From contig NC_083603.1 in NCBI RefSeq assembly GCF_029168945.1, forward strand, positions 10,478,001-10,542,000: DNA of 64,000 bases. Direction: 5' to 3'. Positions 35,501 to 46,466 of the stretch are shown piece after piece. The DNA comes from Cannabis sativa (Eukaryota; Streptophyta; Magnoliopsida; Rosales; Cannabaceae). Position numbers and translations under genes: made by a program. The stretch's first letter is position 1; every line of letters starts with the position of its first letter. The notes beneath the pieces were generated by a model that saw only the letters and a program-made list of their open reading frames with translations, had not been told where the DNA came from and searched no databases.

Positions 35501-36041
35501 CTACCTCAGGCCCAAATATTTTAGGTCTGCTGGAGTCAAATACCACCGCTAGAAATCCTACACAACCATTGCATAGTAAATCCCTAGCTCTCAGCACAGA
35601 AATAACCGGGATCCGAGACCCCTGAACTGATCCAACATAAACAAATGGATCTTCACCTTCCGGCTGAAAAGTCACCATTTTACGCCTACAATCTATACTG
35701 GTCGAATACTTGGATAAGAAATCCATTCCCAGTATAATATCAAACTCAGTTAATTTCAATTCTATGAGATCAGTACTCAATTCCCTATCTTCGATTCTAA
35801 TCGGCATAGACCTAATGCGCCTATTAGAGATAACCAATTCCCCGCTAGGCATTAGGGTTCCAAACCCTCTTTCTAAAATATCACAAGGCCTACCCAAAAG
35901 ATCAATCACTCTTGTAGCCACATATGAACGTGTAGCTCCCGAGTCAAATAATACTGTAAATAACAAGTTGTTGACGGGAAGCCGACTCGTCACAACCAGG
36001 ACCGGCCGCAAAGGCATCAGCTTGGGTAATGGCAAACACAC
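32580..36041 (-). CDS. Gypsy Pol (protease, RT, RNase H, integrase)
   Basis: One frame of 1153 codons with no internal stop. The protease site is [13 protein letters not shown] has [26 protein letters not shown] and the catalytic FIDDILVYS. RNase H has [15 protein letters not shown] and [11 protein letters not shown]. The integrase has an H-H-C-C finger ending CLTCQQ, Asp in AMDFVTGLP, Asp in SDRDPKFTS and Glu in GQSERTIE. The C-terminus ([15 protein letters not shown] onward) resembles a group II chromodomain, which in plant chromoviruses directs integration toward heterochromatin. The start given is the first ATG of the frame. The true protein begins as a Gag-Pol fusion or by a shift. Confidence 0.88.
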   Translation of the reverse strand: MCLPLPKLMPLRPVLVVTSRLPVNNLLFTVLFDSGATRSYVATRVIDLLGRPCDILERGFGTLMPSGELVISNRRIRSMPIRIEDRELSTDLIELKLTEFDIILGMDFLSKYSTSIDCRRKMVTFQPEGEDPFVYVGSVQGSRIPVISVLRARDLLCNGCVGFLAVVFDSSRPKIFGPEVVRVVKDFLDVFPEELPGFPPQREIDFVIDLAPGVEPVSKAPYRMAPAELKELKLQLQGMLDIGFIRPSVSPWGAPVLFVKKKDGSLRMCIDYWVLNKLTIKNKYPLPRIDDLFDQLQGKTVFSKIDLRSGYHQLRIREEDIPKTAFRTRYGHYEFLVMSFGLTNAPAAFMDLMNRVFKDFLDNCVIVFIDDILVYSRSEEEHEHHLRMVLQRLRDHKLYAKFKKCEFWLSEVSFLGHIVGKNGIMVDPNKVESVKNWPRPKSVTEVRSFLGLAWYYRRFVEGFSKLSMPLTELTKKNQKFVWSDKCETSFQELKKRLITAPVLALPSDQEKFVVYCDASRQGLGCVLMQADRVIAYASRQLKDYEQRYPTHDLELAAVVFALKIWRHYLYGEKCEIYTDHKSLKYFFTQKELNMRQRRWLELVKDYDCEILYHPGKANVVADALSRKGPGQVCTMVMIAPQLASEMVSAGIEFVVGKLHNLTLQSDLLERIRKAQLEDPELVKVRDEVVAGRPRGFSVSSSGMLLYKARVCVPGVDELKKEILDEAHTTPYSLHPGTTKMYQDLKPYFWWYGMKRDVVDYVSKCLTCQQIKAEHQRPAGLLQPLVLPEWKWEDIAMDFVTGLPRTTGMYDSVWVIVDRFTKSAHFLPVKVTYSVDQYAELYVKEIVRLHGAPKSIVSDRDPKFTSKFWVSLQKAMGTKLKFSTAFHPQTDGQSERTIEILEDLLRACVMDFEGSWSKYLPLIEFSYNNSYQSTIGMAPYEMLYGRKCRSPIHWDETGERKYLGPELVQKTNEAIDKIKARMLASQSRQKSYADPKRRDVTFQAGEHVFLRVSPMKGIRRFGKKGKLSPRFIGPFQILEKVGQVAYRLALPLALSAVHDVFHISMLRKYVSDPTHVLSYEALELQPDLSYEEQPVQILDRKEKVLRNKTIALVKVLRRNDKVEEATQELESDMRTRHPSYSELDFGDEILLTGG

Positions 36042-37219
36042 GAGCAGGAACCGGTTTCACCTCAGCTTTCGGCTCCTCTTTCTTTGCCTGGGGGCAATCT
36101 TTCTTGAAATGCCCCACCATGCCACACAGGAAGCATGTCTTCCGGTTACACTCTCCCGGATGATGTTTCTTGCACCTTGGACACTCAGGATAAGAGTAAC
36201 CCTGGCGTCCCCCTCTGCCTTGGTTCCCACGGAACCGCTTGCTTTGCCCCGAGCCACCAGAAGCTGGAACAACTTTTCTTTTTCTGCTCGGTGGTGGAGT
36301 CACCACCATCCCTACCATAAACAGGAGTAGGAATAGTGGGGGTTCCACCAACACTTGGAGTCACCTGGGGCTCCTGAAGGAATTTTACCGCACCCTCGGC
36401 TCTCAAAGCCTTTTCAACCATCTCCGCATAAGTGGTTGCCTCAGTAGTAGTAATAACCAGATCATGTCTAATTTTTGCACTCAAACCCGCCAAGTATTTT
36501 TCCTTCTTACTGAAGTCAGTTGGCACAATTCCCACTGCCAACTCGGCCAACCGGTCAAACTTTGTCGTATATTCAGTAACCGACATTCCCTCAGTTTGAA
36601 CCAACTCGGTAAACTCTTTCCGCTTTGCACTGCGGACTGCTTCATTGTAATACTTGGAGTTAAACAACTCCTTGAATTCTTCCCAGGTCATCAGCGTGAC
36701 GTCCCGAGTGAGGGTTATTAACTCCCACCACACGAGAGCGTCTTCCTGAAACTGAAAAGTGGCGCAGGTCACTCGGTCATTGCCAACCACTCCCATAAAA
36801 TTAAGAATGCGTTCAATCATTGAAAGCCACTCCTCGGCCTTCATCACATCAGGGCCTCCCAGAAACACTGGAGGTGCCTGTTTCCGGAATCTTTCATACA
36901 ACGGCTCCATACGGTTGCCAACAACAGGTTGTTCTGCTGGCACCGCAGGAACTGCAACGGCCTGAACCACTTGAGGAGGCACAGCAGGAGGACCCTGCTG
37001 CCTTAACCTTTGGATCTCTTCATCTTGCTGGCGAATTCTATCTTGCATCTCAGCGAATCTTTGCTCCCAGTCAGGAGGAGCTTGAGGTGGATTTACAGGG
37101 CGACCACCCAGAGCTCTGCCACGGCCACGGCCGCGACCGCGAGGATTTTGGGGATTCCTCTGACCACCTCCGGTCTCAACCATGCCACCCTGACTTCTTG
37201 TATTTCGCGGGGCGTCCAT
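36003..37219 (-). pseudogene. Gypsy Gag
   Basis: The start is MDAPRNTRSQGGMVETGGG at 37219, followed by a Gly/Arg-rich stretch, a coiled region (RFAEMQDRIRQQDEEIQRL) and the retrotransposon Gag domain with DALVWWELITLTRDV and WEEFKELFNSKYY. Near 36320 the frame shifts. The CCHC knuckle CFLCGMVGHFKKDC lies in the second frame (36354-35944). A further shift near 36010 leads into Pol. Both shifts lie in GC-rich, CAG-containing sequence and may be sequencing errors. Confidence 0.8.
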
Positions 37220-37500
37220 TTAATAGAACTTAGCCTGCGAATCCATAAGCTAGGCAGGTTAGACAGCGATCAAAACTTAACACCGCTCTTTAAAGTCTTA
37301 AAGGCAACACACTTTTTTTTTTTAAGAAATATATTTAATTTAAATCTAATATGCTTCCTAACATGCTTTAACATTCATATTTATTTAAAATACTAAACAA
37401 GTACAGGCTTACTGAACCGTGAACCGAGCTTTCTCTGATGAAGATTGTACATGTCATAGCAAGCTTCGGTAGACAAACCTGGCGGCTCTGATACCAAAAT

Positions 37501-39572
37501 TGTAACGCCCTAATGCTAAGGCACGCTACAGTGCTTTTTCAATTATTGTGCAATCTTTGCTAATCAAAGAAATTTCTCGAAAAACGTGTCAAATTAAAAC
37601 TTTTGCATTAAATACTAAACTTTGTAATTTAATAAAATATTTACAAGTGCCGGGATCCCGTTTTTTTAAACTTTATAAAATTTACTTTTCAAACATACAT
37701 TCCAAAATATACAGATTTACAAGTCGCACAGCGACTTTCAAAATACAACTCCCAGATGTCCCGAGACCGAACACTCCAGGTCGCGCTGCTTGACATTTAC
37801 AATCTCACCCGAGCTCAGGTTCACTCCTGTTCAGCTTTCGCCTTTCCTTTACCTACACATGGAAGCAGAACCGTGAGTCACCGTACTTAGTAAGAAATGC
37901 ATATAACATATCATATAATTTCCGACCTGTAAATAGGCGCCCATACACCTATTTACGTAGCTTACCGTATGAGTATGAACGTTCTAACTAGGACACGACC
38001 ATGTACCATGTACCACATACACTCATTATACCTTCGTATTAGTGTAGGTAAGGTATGACCGCACCTTGAGTACTATCTAGTGTTGTACCACAGACACCTT
38101 ATACCTTCCCGTACAAGTGCTGGTAACACTATGATGTACTTCCAAACATCATACACCTTACCAATGCACTCCGTACCACAACCGTACAAGTGTTGGTAGT
38201 GTATGAATCACAACAAATAAGCATGTATACATATTAACACATACATACATTCAGATAATCACATCATACATTATACACAGTTCTTACCTGTTTTCCGAAT
38301 TCAAGTGTGTTGGCCGACCTGAACGGAATTCTCGTGCTAGATGGATGCCCTAATCACATATTGAAACCGGGTAAGGCACATGATTAAAACCCTAATCCCG
38401 GTGAAACCAAACCAAAACCCTAGGTTCGGTTATACTCTAAAAGGGTTATTCTAACTCTGGAAATGGGGAAACACCCAACCGAGGCACCGAAATGGCAAAA
38501 ATTGAGAAAATGAAAGGCCCGGGGAACCCTGCCAAAACCGGCCAGCTTTGGCTAGGCACCGCAAACCCCAGCCAGGTTTGCACCGCATTCTCCAAACTTT
38601 TCATTAGTTGCTCAATTCTTCACCAATTGCTATGAAACCTTCCGCAGCTCCTATTCAATGTACAAACAATATAATCCAAACAAGTATTTCACGGTAAAAA
38701 CAAACCAAATCAATTTATGCCATTAAAGCTCAAAGCTTTGAACTCAAAGCTCAAAATTGCATACAACCTAATCCAACCATCAAAACCGAACAAGAAGCTA
38801 AAACCAACTCAATTAAACCCTATGATTCGAACCTTAAGCAAGCCTAAACCTAACAGCCACTAAAACTCAAAATCAACTCTTGAAACTAAATAAAACTTGA
38901 GAAAAACCATAACTAAAGAGCAACTAGGGTTTACCTTGATCAATTCCTCCTTCAATCTCTGCTGAAAACACAAAATCCAGCAATGAATTCACCCTTGGTT
39001 GGCTGGTACGAAAAGAGAGAAGAGAAAGAAAGGGTTTTCTCTTTTTTTTTTTTAACTTTTTCCTATTTTCTCTAAATAGCATAAAGACTAGGAAAAATCC
39101 TTTTTTTTTCCTTTGCTGAATATTGCTTGGCTAGGTGTCAATTAATTAGAAAGCCACCTATCTATGACTTAACAAAAAGTCCAATTTGCCCTTTGACTCA
39201 AACTTAGGGTATTCACCAAAACTAGGGGTAAAATGGTCAAATTCCATAACCCCGCTCAATCCCGATAAAATATTTTCTGTAAAATATTTCCCACTATGAA
39301 ATAAGGTTCTAAACTTACCCATGTGATCAATCTAGCCATCCATCGCATTTTCCGTTGTCGCCGAACAAAAATTACAAAAATAACATATTACACATATAAG
39401 CTAAATAATACCCCTAGAGTTTAATAAAATCTCCGGAATTGAGAAATTATAACTCTAATATTTATTTCTAAATATTGGGGTCCACAATTAAATTAATTCA
39501 CAAATAATAATAAAATAATTAAAATTAGTGTTAATTGCCTTTACTAATCCATATACTAGAGCGGTCATTACA
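37501..39572 (-). repeat. 5' LTR of Gypsy element
   Basis: Aligns with 30503-32578 along its length. At 37869-37890 and 37952-37972 it reads CCGT or CGTA where the other LTR reads CTGT or CAGA. Confidence 0.92.
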
Positions 39573-41708
39573 GCAAAACACCTTGCTGATCTTTATCAAG
39601 CATCTGTGAAAGGAAAGGAGAAAATAGAAGCAAATTTTGCCTATCAAGATGATGGTTTTCTCAAAGAGCCTTTGGATATTACGCACTTAGATGTTGCAGA
39701 TTTCTTTAATGAAGATATCATTAATAACAACATGAATATTGATAATGGAGATGGGAATGTCCACAATTAGTCACTTTTCTTTGTTATGTTTTATTTTATT
39801 ATTATCATTTATTTACTTTAAGGTGTTTATTTTATTTGGCATATTTATGTAATGAACTTTTATTATTTAAGCATTTATATTTTGAACTTATTATGTTTTT
39901 TTTTTGTTAATGAAGTAATGGACATTTGTCATTCTATACATGATTCTACAAATAATGGTGATGATATGTGTTTGGTGGATAGCGCAACCACTCATACAAT
40001 ACTCAGAAGTGATAAATATTTTTCAAATTTATCAAGAATGAAGGCAAATGTTAATACAATATCAGGCACTGCAAATTTAATTGAAGGCTCCGGAAGAGCC
40101 ATTATATTGATGCCTAGAGGAACAAAAATTATTATAGATGATGCCTTATTATCCACCAAATCAAAAAGGAATCTGTTGAGTTTCAAAGATATACGTCGTA
40201 ATGGATATCATATTGAGACATTAGATGAAAATAATTTTGAATATCTCTGCATTACATCTATTGTTTCGAGAAAAAAATGCATGATAGAAAAATTACCTAG
40301 TTTGTCTTCAGGTTTGTACGTTACACGTATAAGTACAATAGAAACTCATGTTATTGTGAACGAGAAGTTCGCAAACCAGAAAAATTTATTTGTTATTTGG
40401 CATGACCGGTTAGGCCATCCCGGTTCAATTATGATGCGTAGAATAATAGAGAACTCACATGGTCATCCATTGAAGAACCAAAAGATTCTTTTATCCAGTG
40501 AGTTCTCATGTGCTGCTTGTTCTCAAGGAAAGTTAATCATTAAGCCCTCACCGGTAAAGGTTGGAATTGAATCCCCTGGATTTCTTGAACGAATTCAGGG
40601 CGACATATGTGGGCCTATTTGCCCACCATGTGGACCATTCAGATATTTTATGGTATTGATAGATGCATCAACTAGATGGTCACATGTTTGCTTATTATCT
40701 ACTCGTAATGTAGCATTTGCAAGATTGCTTGCTCAAATAATCCGATTACGAGCACAATTCCCAGACTATGCAATCAAGACAATCCGCCTTGATAATGCTG
40801 GTGAATTTACATCACAGGCTTTTAATGATTATTGTATGTCAATAGGGATAAATGTTGAACATCCTGTTGCTCATGTACATACACAAAATGGTCTAGCAGA
40901 ATCATTTATTAAGCGCCTCCAATTAATCGCAAGACCATTACTTATGAGAACAAAACTCCCAATTATAGCTTGGGGACATGCTATTTTACATGCTGCGGCA
41001 CTTGTACGCATTAGGCCAACATCATATCACAAATTCTCCCCACTACAATTGGCTTTTGGTCAGGAGCCAAATATTTCCCATCTAAGAATCTTTGGTTGTA
41101 CAGTATATGTTCCGATTGCTCCACCACAACGAACAAAGATGGGTCCTCAAAGGAGGCTGGGAATATATGTTGGGTATGAATCTCCATCTATCATTAAATA
41201 TCTCGAACCCACAACTGGAGATGTATTTACAGCACGTTTTGCTGATTGTCATTTTGATGAGACAAGTTTCCCAGCTTTAGGGGGAGGGGAAAAGAAACAG
41301 CTGGAAAAAGAAATTATATGGAATGCACAATCATTATCTCAATTTGATCCTCGTACAAATCAATGTGAACTTGAAGTTCAAAGAATAATTCATTTGCAAA
41401 ATATTGCAAATCAATTACCAAATGCATTCACTGACCCAAAGAAAATTACAAAATCACATATTCCAGCTGAAAATGCTCCAATTCAAATTGAAGTCCCAGA
41501 AGGACAATTAATTAATGATTCTAAAGCACGTTTGAAACGTGGTAGACCAGTCGGTTCCAAAGATAAAAATCCTCGAAAAAGAAAGGGAGCAAATAATCAA
41601 GATGGCCCTAATGAAGAGGCTGAAAATTTCGAGGAAGATGTTGACATAAACAAATCTCTTGAAGAGATTCAAAATTCGAAAATATTAGCAATAATGAGAT
41701 CTCAATAA
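39573..41708 (+). pseudogene. Copia Gag end, protease and integrase (unit B element)
   Basis: After the nested element, 39573 restores the interrupted frame with AKHLADLYQASVKG through a stop at 39770, which is the Gag end. A second frame (from about 39919, MDICHSIHDST) holds the protease site CLVDSATTHTIL, the pre-integrase WHDRLGHPG, and an integrase core with Asp in IQGDICGP, Asp in IRLDNAGEF and Glu in QNGLAESF. It ends at 41708 because of a one-base shift near 41690. Confidence 0.85.
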
Positions 41709-43447
41709 ATTATGTCAATACAAGAAAGGAATGGAACCGACTCGAAGTAATTGTCGACAATATTTTTGCTTATAATGTAGCGCTAGAAATTATGAATGAA
41801 AACGAGGATCTTGAACCTAAATCTATCAAAGAATGTCAAAATAGAAAAGATTGGTCAAAATGGAAAGAAGCAATTCAAGCAGAATTGAATTCACTTGCTA
41901 AACGCAAAGTATTTGGAACTATAGTCCAAACACCTGAAGGTGTGAAACCCGTTGGATACAAATGGGTATGTTTACGTAAAAGAAATGAGAAAAATGAAGT
42001 TGTGAGATACAAAGCAAGACTTGTAGCTCAAGGTTTTTCTCAAAGGCCAGGTATTGATTATGAGGAGACATATTCTCTTGTGGTGGATGCAATAACATTA
42101 AGATATTTGGTTAGCTTGGCTGTGAGTGAAAAACTCGATATGCGATTAATGGATGTAGTCACAGCTTATTTATATGGATCACTAGATAGTGATATTTACA
42201 TGAAGATCCCTGAAGGATTTAAGATGCCTGATGCATATAATTCAAGCAATCGAGAAATGTGCTCAATTAAATTACAAAGATCATTGTATGGATTAAAACA
42301 ATCAGGACGCATGTGGTACAATCGACTTAGTGAATATTTATTAAAAGAAGGATATAAAAATGATCCTATTTGCCCATGTGTTTTTATAAAAAGTTCAAGT
42401 CCTGAGTTTGTTATCATTGCTGTATATGTTGATGATTTGAATATTATTGGAACTCCTGAAAAACTTTCAGAAGCTGTGGAATATCTAAAGAAAGAGTTCG
42501 AAATGAAAGATTTAGGAAAAACAAAATTTTGTCTTGGTCTACAAATTGAGCATTTAAAATGTGGAATTTTCATTCATCAATCAACTTATACTGAAAAGAT
42601 TTTGAGACGGTTTTATATGGATAAATCACACCCATTGAGTAGCCCAATGGTAGTTAGGTCACTTGATGTAGAAAAAGATCCTTTTCGACCTAGAGAAGAA
42701 CATGAAGAGCTCCTTGGTCCAGAAGTACCATATCTTAGTGCAATAGGAGCATTGATGTATCTTGCTAATTGTACAAGACCTGATATAGCTTTCTCTGTCA
42801 ATTTATTAGCAAGATTTAGTTCTGCTCCAACATATAGACATTGGAAAGGGATTAAGCACATACTCCGCTATCTCCAGGGTACTATTGATAAAGGATTATT
42901 ATATTCTAATAATTGTGGGTCACAACTTATTGGCTACGCAGATGCAGGATATTTATCTGATCCACATAAAGCCAAATCTCAAACTGGCTATTTGTTCACT
43001 TGCGGTGCCACTGCTATATCCTGGCGATCAACAAAGCAAACTCTGGTGGCTACTTCCTCAAACCATGCTGAGATACTTGCAATTCACGAGGCAAGTCGAG
43101 AATGTGTTTGGTTAAGATCAATGACACAACATATTCGAGGAACATGTGGATTAACATCTAATAAAGAAGTACCAACAATTCTCTATGAAGATAATGCTGC
43201 TTGCATCGCTCAACTTAAAGGAGGGTACATTAAAGGAGACAGAACTAAACATATTTCACCAAAATTCTTCTTTACACACAATCTTCAAGAAAATGGTGAT
43301 ATCGATGTTCAACAAATTCGATCAAGCGATAATCTTGCAGACTTATTCACGAAGTCATTACCAACATCAACTTTTGAGAAGATGGTTCACAAGATTGGAA
43401 TGCGTCGATTAAAGGATCTCCACGAATGCCAAAATGAGGGGGAGTAA
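41709..43447 (+). CDS. Copia reverse transcriptase and RNase H (unit B element)
   Basis: The open frame continues the polyprotein after the shift near 41690; its first ATG is at 41792. RT motifs are PVGYKWVCLRKRNEKNEV, RYKARLVAQGFSQRPGIDY and the catalytic AVYVDD (near 42421). RNase H includes YADAGYLSDPHKAKSQTG and DRTKHISPKFF. The protein ends about 100 bp before the purine tract. No internal stop is seen across 551 codons. Confidence 0.85.
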
Positions 43448-43785
43448 TTTCATACTGCACTCTTTTTTCCTTGACCGAGTTTTGTCCCACTGGGTTTTCT
43501 CGGCAAGGTTTTTAATGAGGCAGTTATTATGAACATCCAAGGGGGAGTGTTATAAATAGTATTAATTATGTGGATGTCCAAATCTTTTATTTATTACCAT
43601 TAATGTAATCAACATTCCCTTTTTCTTAGTTTCCCTTTCTCTTAGTTTCTTAATATTTGACTCTTGTATGTGTATAAATAGGAGATCACCTATTGGAATA
43701 AAACACTCAGAAAATTCTCATCTCTTCTCTATTTTCTTTCTCTAAATTATAATATTACATAATACTAATATTTCATAATATATTT

Positions 43786-45581
43786 ATATTTATTTCCCAA
43801 AAAAGTATCTTCATATGTTTATTTATGCCTAAAAATGCTCTAAATAACCTTATTATTTTTTTTTTTTGGAGAATTACCCATATACTATTTTATTAACTTT
43901 TTTTTTTTTCAAATTTACGGTTTGAGTTTCTAAAGTGGTTGCAGCGCTAGTTGCAATAAGAGTTTTTATACGATTTTTTGTTGCAATTTAGGTTGCAACG
44001 CTAGTTGCTATAGGAAATTCTATGTAGAATTTCGTAAAAATACAAAAAAAAAAAAAAAAAAAAAAGAAACTGTTTTGAAGTGTAAAAATGAAAAACTCTT
44101 TTATTTTTTTTCTAAAATAAAATTTAACTTTAATAATTTATCAATGTTCAATAATATTTAAATTTTAAAAAGTAAAAATATCCACAAAAAAACTATTAAA
44201 CTCAATATTGTACAAAAGTATATCCATAACTATAAATAATATTATAATATTCTTTATTTTTTAAAAAAATATCTTATTATAAAACAATAACTTATTTTAA
44301 TATTTAAATTTATTTTTAAAACAATGGGAAAAAAAACGGAACAACAATACATATATTTTTTCATAAGATGTATATTTATAATTTTTTTTTAATAATATAA
44401 CATATATCAATCACAATTGATGTATACATATAATATTTTCTCACATAGTATAGTAGAGAACATATGTTATTAAAGGTAAATAGCAGCGTATTCAAAATTT
44501 TAAGTTTATAAAGATAAATAATAATTCATGTATACATATAATATTCCTCATTTTCATATACTCTCATATTATTAGGGCACGTATTTTTAGATTATTGGGT
44601 CTACACAAAAATATTTCTAAATTTTATTTTAATAAATTCAAAATGGAATCTAACGAAAATTGAGAAAAATTACAATTTTATACATTGAATACTTATGTCG
44701 TTAAAAATAAATATTGAATTTATCTGCTTACAAACTTAAAACTTTAGATACTTATGACGTTATTTATTTGATTATTAATTGTAATTTAGCAAAAGATCTA
44801 TATATATATATATAAAAAGCTTAGGTATAAGACCGCGACATAACATCATAAAATTGTTTTAAATACATTTATCTATTCTTTCTTTAATTCTCTAATTTTA
44901 AATTTTTTTATTAAGTTTATAAATATTAATTGATTAATTAATTAAAAAAAATTAAAAATAAATAATTAAAAACAAAAATATCACTGATAACAATAACTTA
45001 GCCACATAATTTTCACATTTACGTACATTCTATTCAGCCACAAACAATTCTTGTTTATCGGCTTTGTTGGTCACGACCTTCAAATGTACACTATTTTTTT
45101 TTACATAAAATTATATGAAAAATCAGTACAATTAAAATTTGATACAATTTATTACTTAATATCATTAAATAAAAATTATAATTTATATCATATATAATTT
45201 AAAATTGGTTAAACATGGTGGAAATTGGAGAAAACTATATTTAATATTTACCATAACCAATTTTAAAAGAACTACTTCTTAACAATTATTTTATTGAATT
45301 AGTAACATGAGTTAAATAAATGATGTATTAATTATATATGAATTGTTTATCTTAAGCTCATGTAGTAAATACAATAAATTTCATAAAACTAAATAACAAC
45401 AATAAGAATTAATATTATTTTTGACGTGTTTGTCAAGAATATATTGAAAGAATGCTTGAAGTACTATTCTTAATTTAATTATTTGAGAAAACATACTAAT
45501 TAATAATAAAAAAAAATGAAAACTAACCTCTATAGTAAAATTCAACTAAAACATAATACTATAATATATAAATATACTAAT
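43786..45581. other. Intergenic DNA of unit B with a 250-bp insertion
   Basis: No gene is seen. Most of it aligns with 15730-15940 and then 17950-19214. About 43857-44105 is absent from unit A and starts near GGAGAATTACCCATATAC between T-rich ends. It contains two blocks with GCAACGCTAGTTGC-like sequence, so it is probably a small MITE. Confidence 0.5.
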
Positions 45582-46028
45582 TTAAACCATATTTTCTACA
45601 GTATCACGATTTGACTTTGTAGAAACATCTGTACAAGTAACAATGTAGACAGTATTCACACGAAGACGGCAGACTGGACATATTTTATTGATTCGAGTCC
45701 AGTCATTAATGCAAGATAAGTGAAACAGATGTTTACACTTCTTCATCTCAACAACCACTTTATTATCTTCCAATAATGGTTCCAAACATATAACACATTC
45801 ATCATCTTTGAAATTATCTCTTCTAACGTTATGTTTCCTAAAAAAACATAACAGATTGATAATGCAAGATTGTTTTGCATGATCAACAACTATTATTGGA
45901 GGTTCTTCATCATCGCGGCGAAGATCAACCTTCATGCACATACACACAAAAGCAAAACACACGGGTATTAGCATGCCTATAATTAATAAAAGCGTAAGTA
46001 TTATGTTCGACGTAGTAATTATGTCCAT
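45582..46028 (-). CDS. ATL-like RING-H2 protein, copy B
   Basis: The ORF encodes 148 residues and keeps all eight zinc ligands (C78, C81, C98, H100, H103, C106, C117, C120) and the N-terminal membrane segment. It differs from copy A at about eight residues, for example CPVCR against CPVCC and KHLFH against KHVFH. The probable role is a membrane-bound E3 ubiquitin ligase of ATL type. It is divergent from the intact RLPH2 gene, with about 440 bp between the start codons, so the two may share a promoter region. Confidence 0.78.
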   Translation of the reverse strand: MDIITTSNIILTLLLIIGMLIPVCFAFVCMCMKVDLRRDDEEPPIIVVDHAKQSCIINLLCFFRKHNVRRDNFKDDECVICLEPLLEDNKVVVEMKKCKHLFHLSCINDWTRINKICPVCRLRVNTVYIVTCTDVSTKSNRDTVENMV

Positions 46029-46379
46029 GTTAATTTTGTTGAACTCGATCGATGTTAAATAACAATAGTGTAAGATGATAAATTTTGTAAACTTAATTGT
46101 GTTGATGATGTAAGTCTATAGCGAATGATATATTTATAGGTATATTTTATTCCTAATGTTAATAGTATTAGTATAGAGTATCTTAAATTTCTATATGTAT
46201 TATAAATCTGCAATAAAAAAGATAAAAATAAATGATATACATTTAAATTGAAGATTTTTTTAAAAGATTATTAATTCATGGAGTACTGAATAATGCAGTT
46301 AACACGTAATTTTTTTTTTAAAAAAATTATTAACAGAAGTAATTAATTATAAAAAATAATTTCTAACAAATCTAAATTT

Positions 46380-46380
<1 letters not shown>

Positions 46381-46417
<37 letters not shown>
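46381..46417. repeat. 37-base A tract upstream of RLPH2
   Basis: An uninterrupted run of A lies 50 bp before the RLPH2 start codon. The unit A counterpart was removed by the pseudogene deletion. A separate 27-base A run occurs there at 19865-19891. Confidence 0.95.
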
Positions 46418-46419
<2 letters not shown>

Positions 46420-46466
46420 TAGAAGCAAAACTTAATACGATGTAGTTTTAATAAAAGCAATCAAAA

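Larger units (their letters stand above)
30503..39572 (-). mobile_element. Ty3/Gypsy chromovirus-like element nested in the Copia gag
   Basis: The LTRs are 37501-39572 (5', 2072 bp) and 30503-32578 (3', 2076 bp). The plus-strand view starts TGTAACGCCC and ends GCGGTCATTACA. The target repeats are GCAAA (30498-30502 and 39573-39577). The primer site TGGTATCAGAGC (minus) is at 37485-37496, and the purine tract ACGGGGGGA (minus) at about 32582-32590. Gag precedes protease, RT, RNase H and integrase, the Gypsy order. The C-terminal tail resembles the chromodomain region of Tekay/Del elements. The LTRs differ mainly at CAG/CTG sites. Confidence 0.9.
29012..43780 (+). mobile_element. Ty1/Copia element of unit B, interrupted by a nested Gypsy element
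   Basis: The LTRs are 29012-29244 and 43548-43780, both 233 bp, starting TGTTATAAAT and ending ATAATA, with target repeats TATTT (29007-29011 and 43781-43785). Unit A has the uninterrupted site near 15720. The putative primer site starts CGTTATCAGCACGAG at 29245 and is not the usual Met-tRNA type. The purine tract CAAGGGGGAG (43538-43547) precedes the 3' LTR. Gag is split at 30502 by a Gypsy element and resumes at 39578. Without the nested element the body is about 5.7 kb. Frameshifts occur in gag (near 30055, at an A run) and near 41690. Confidence 0.9.
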
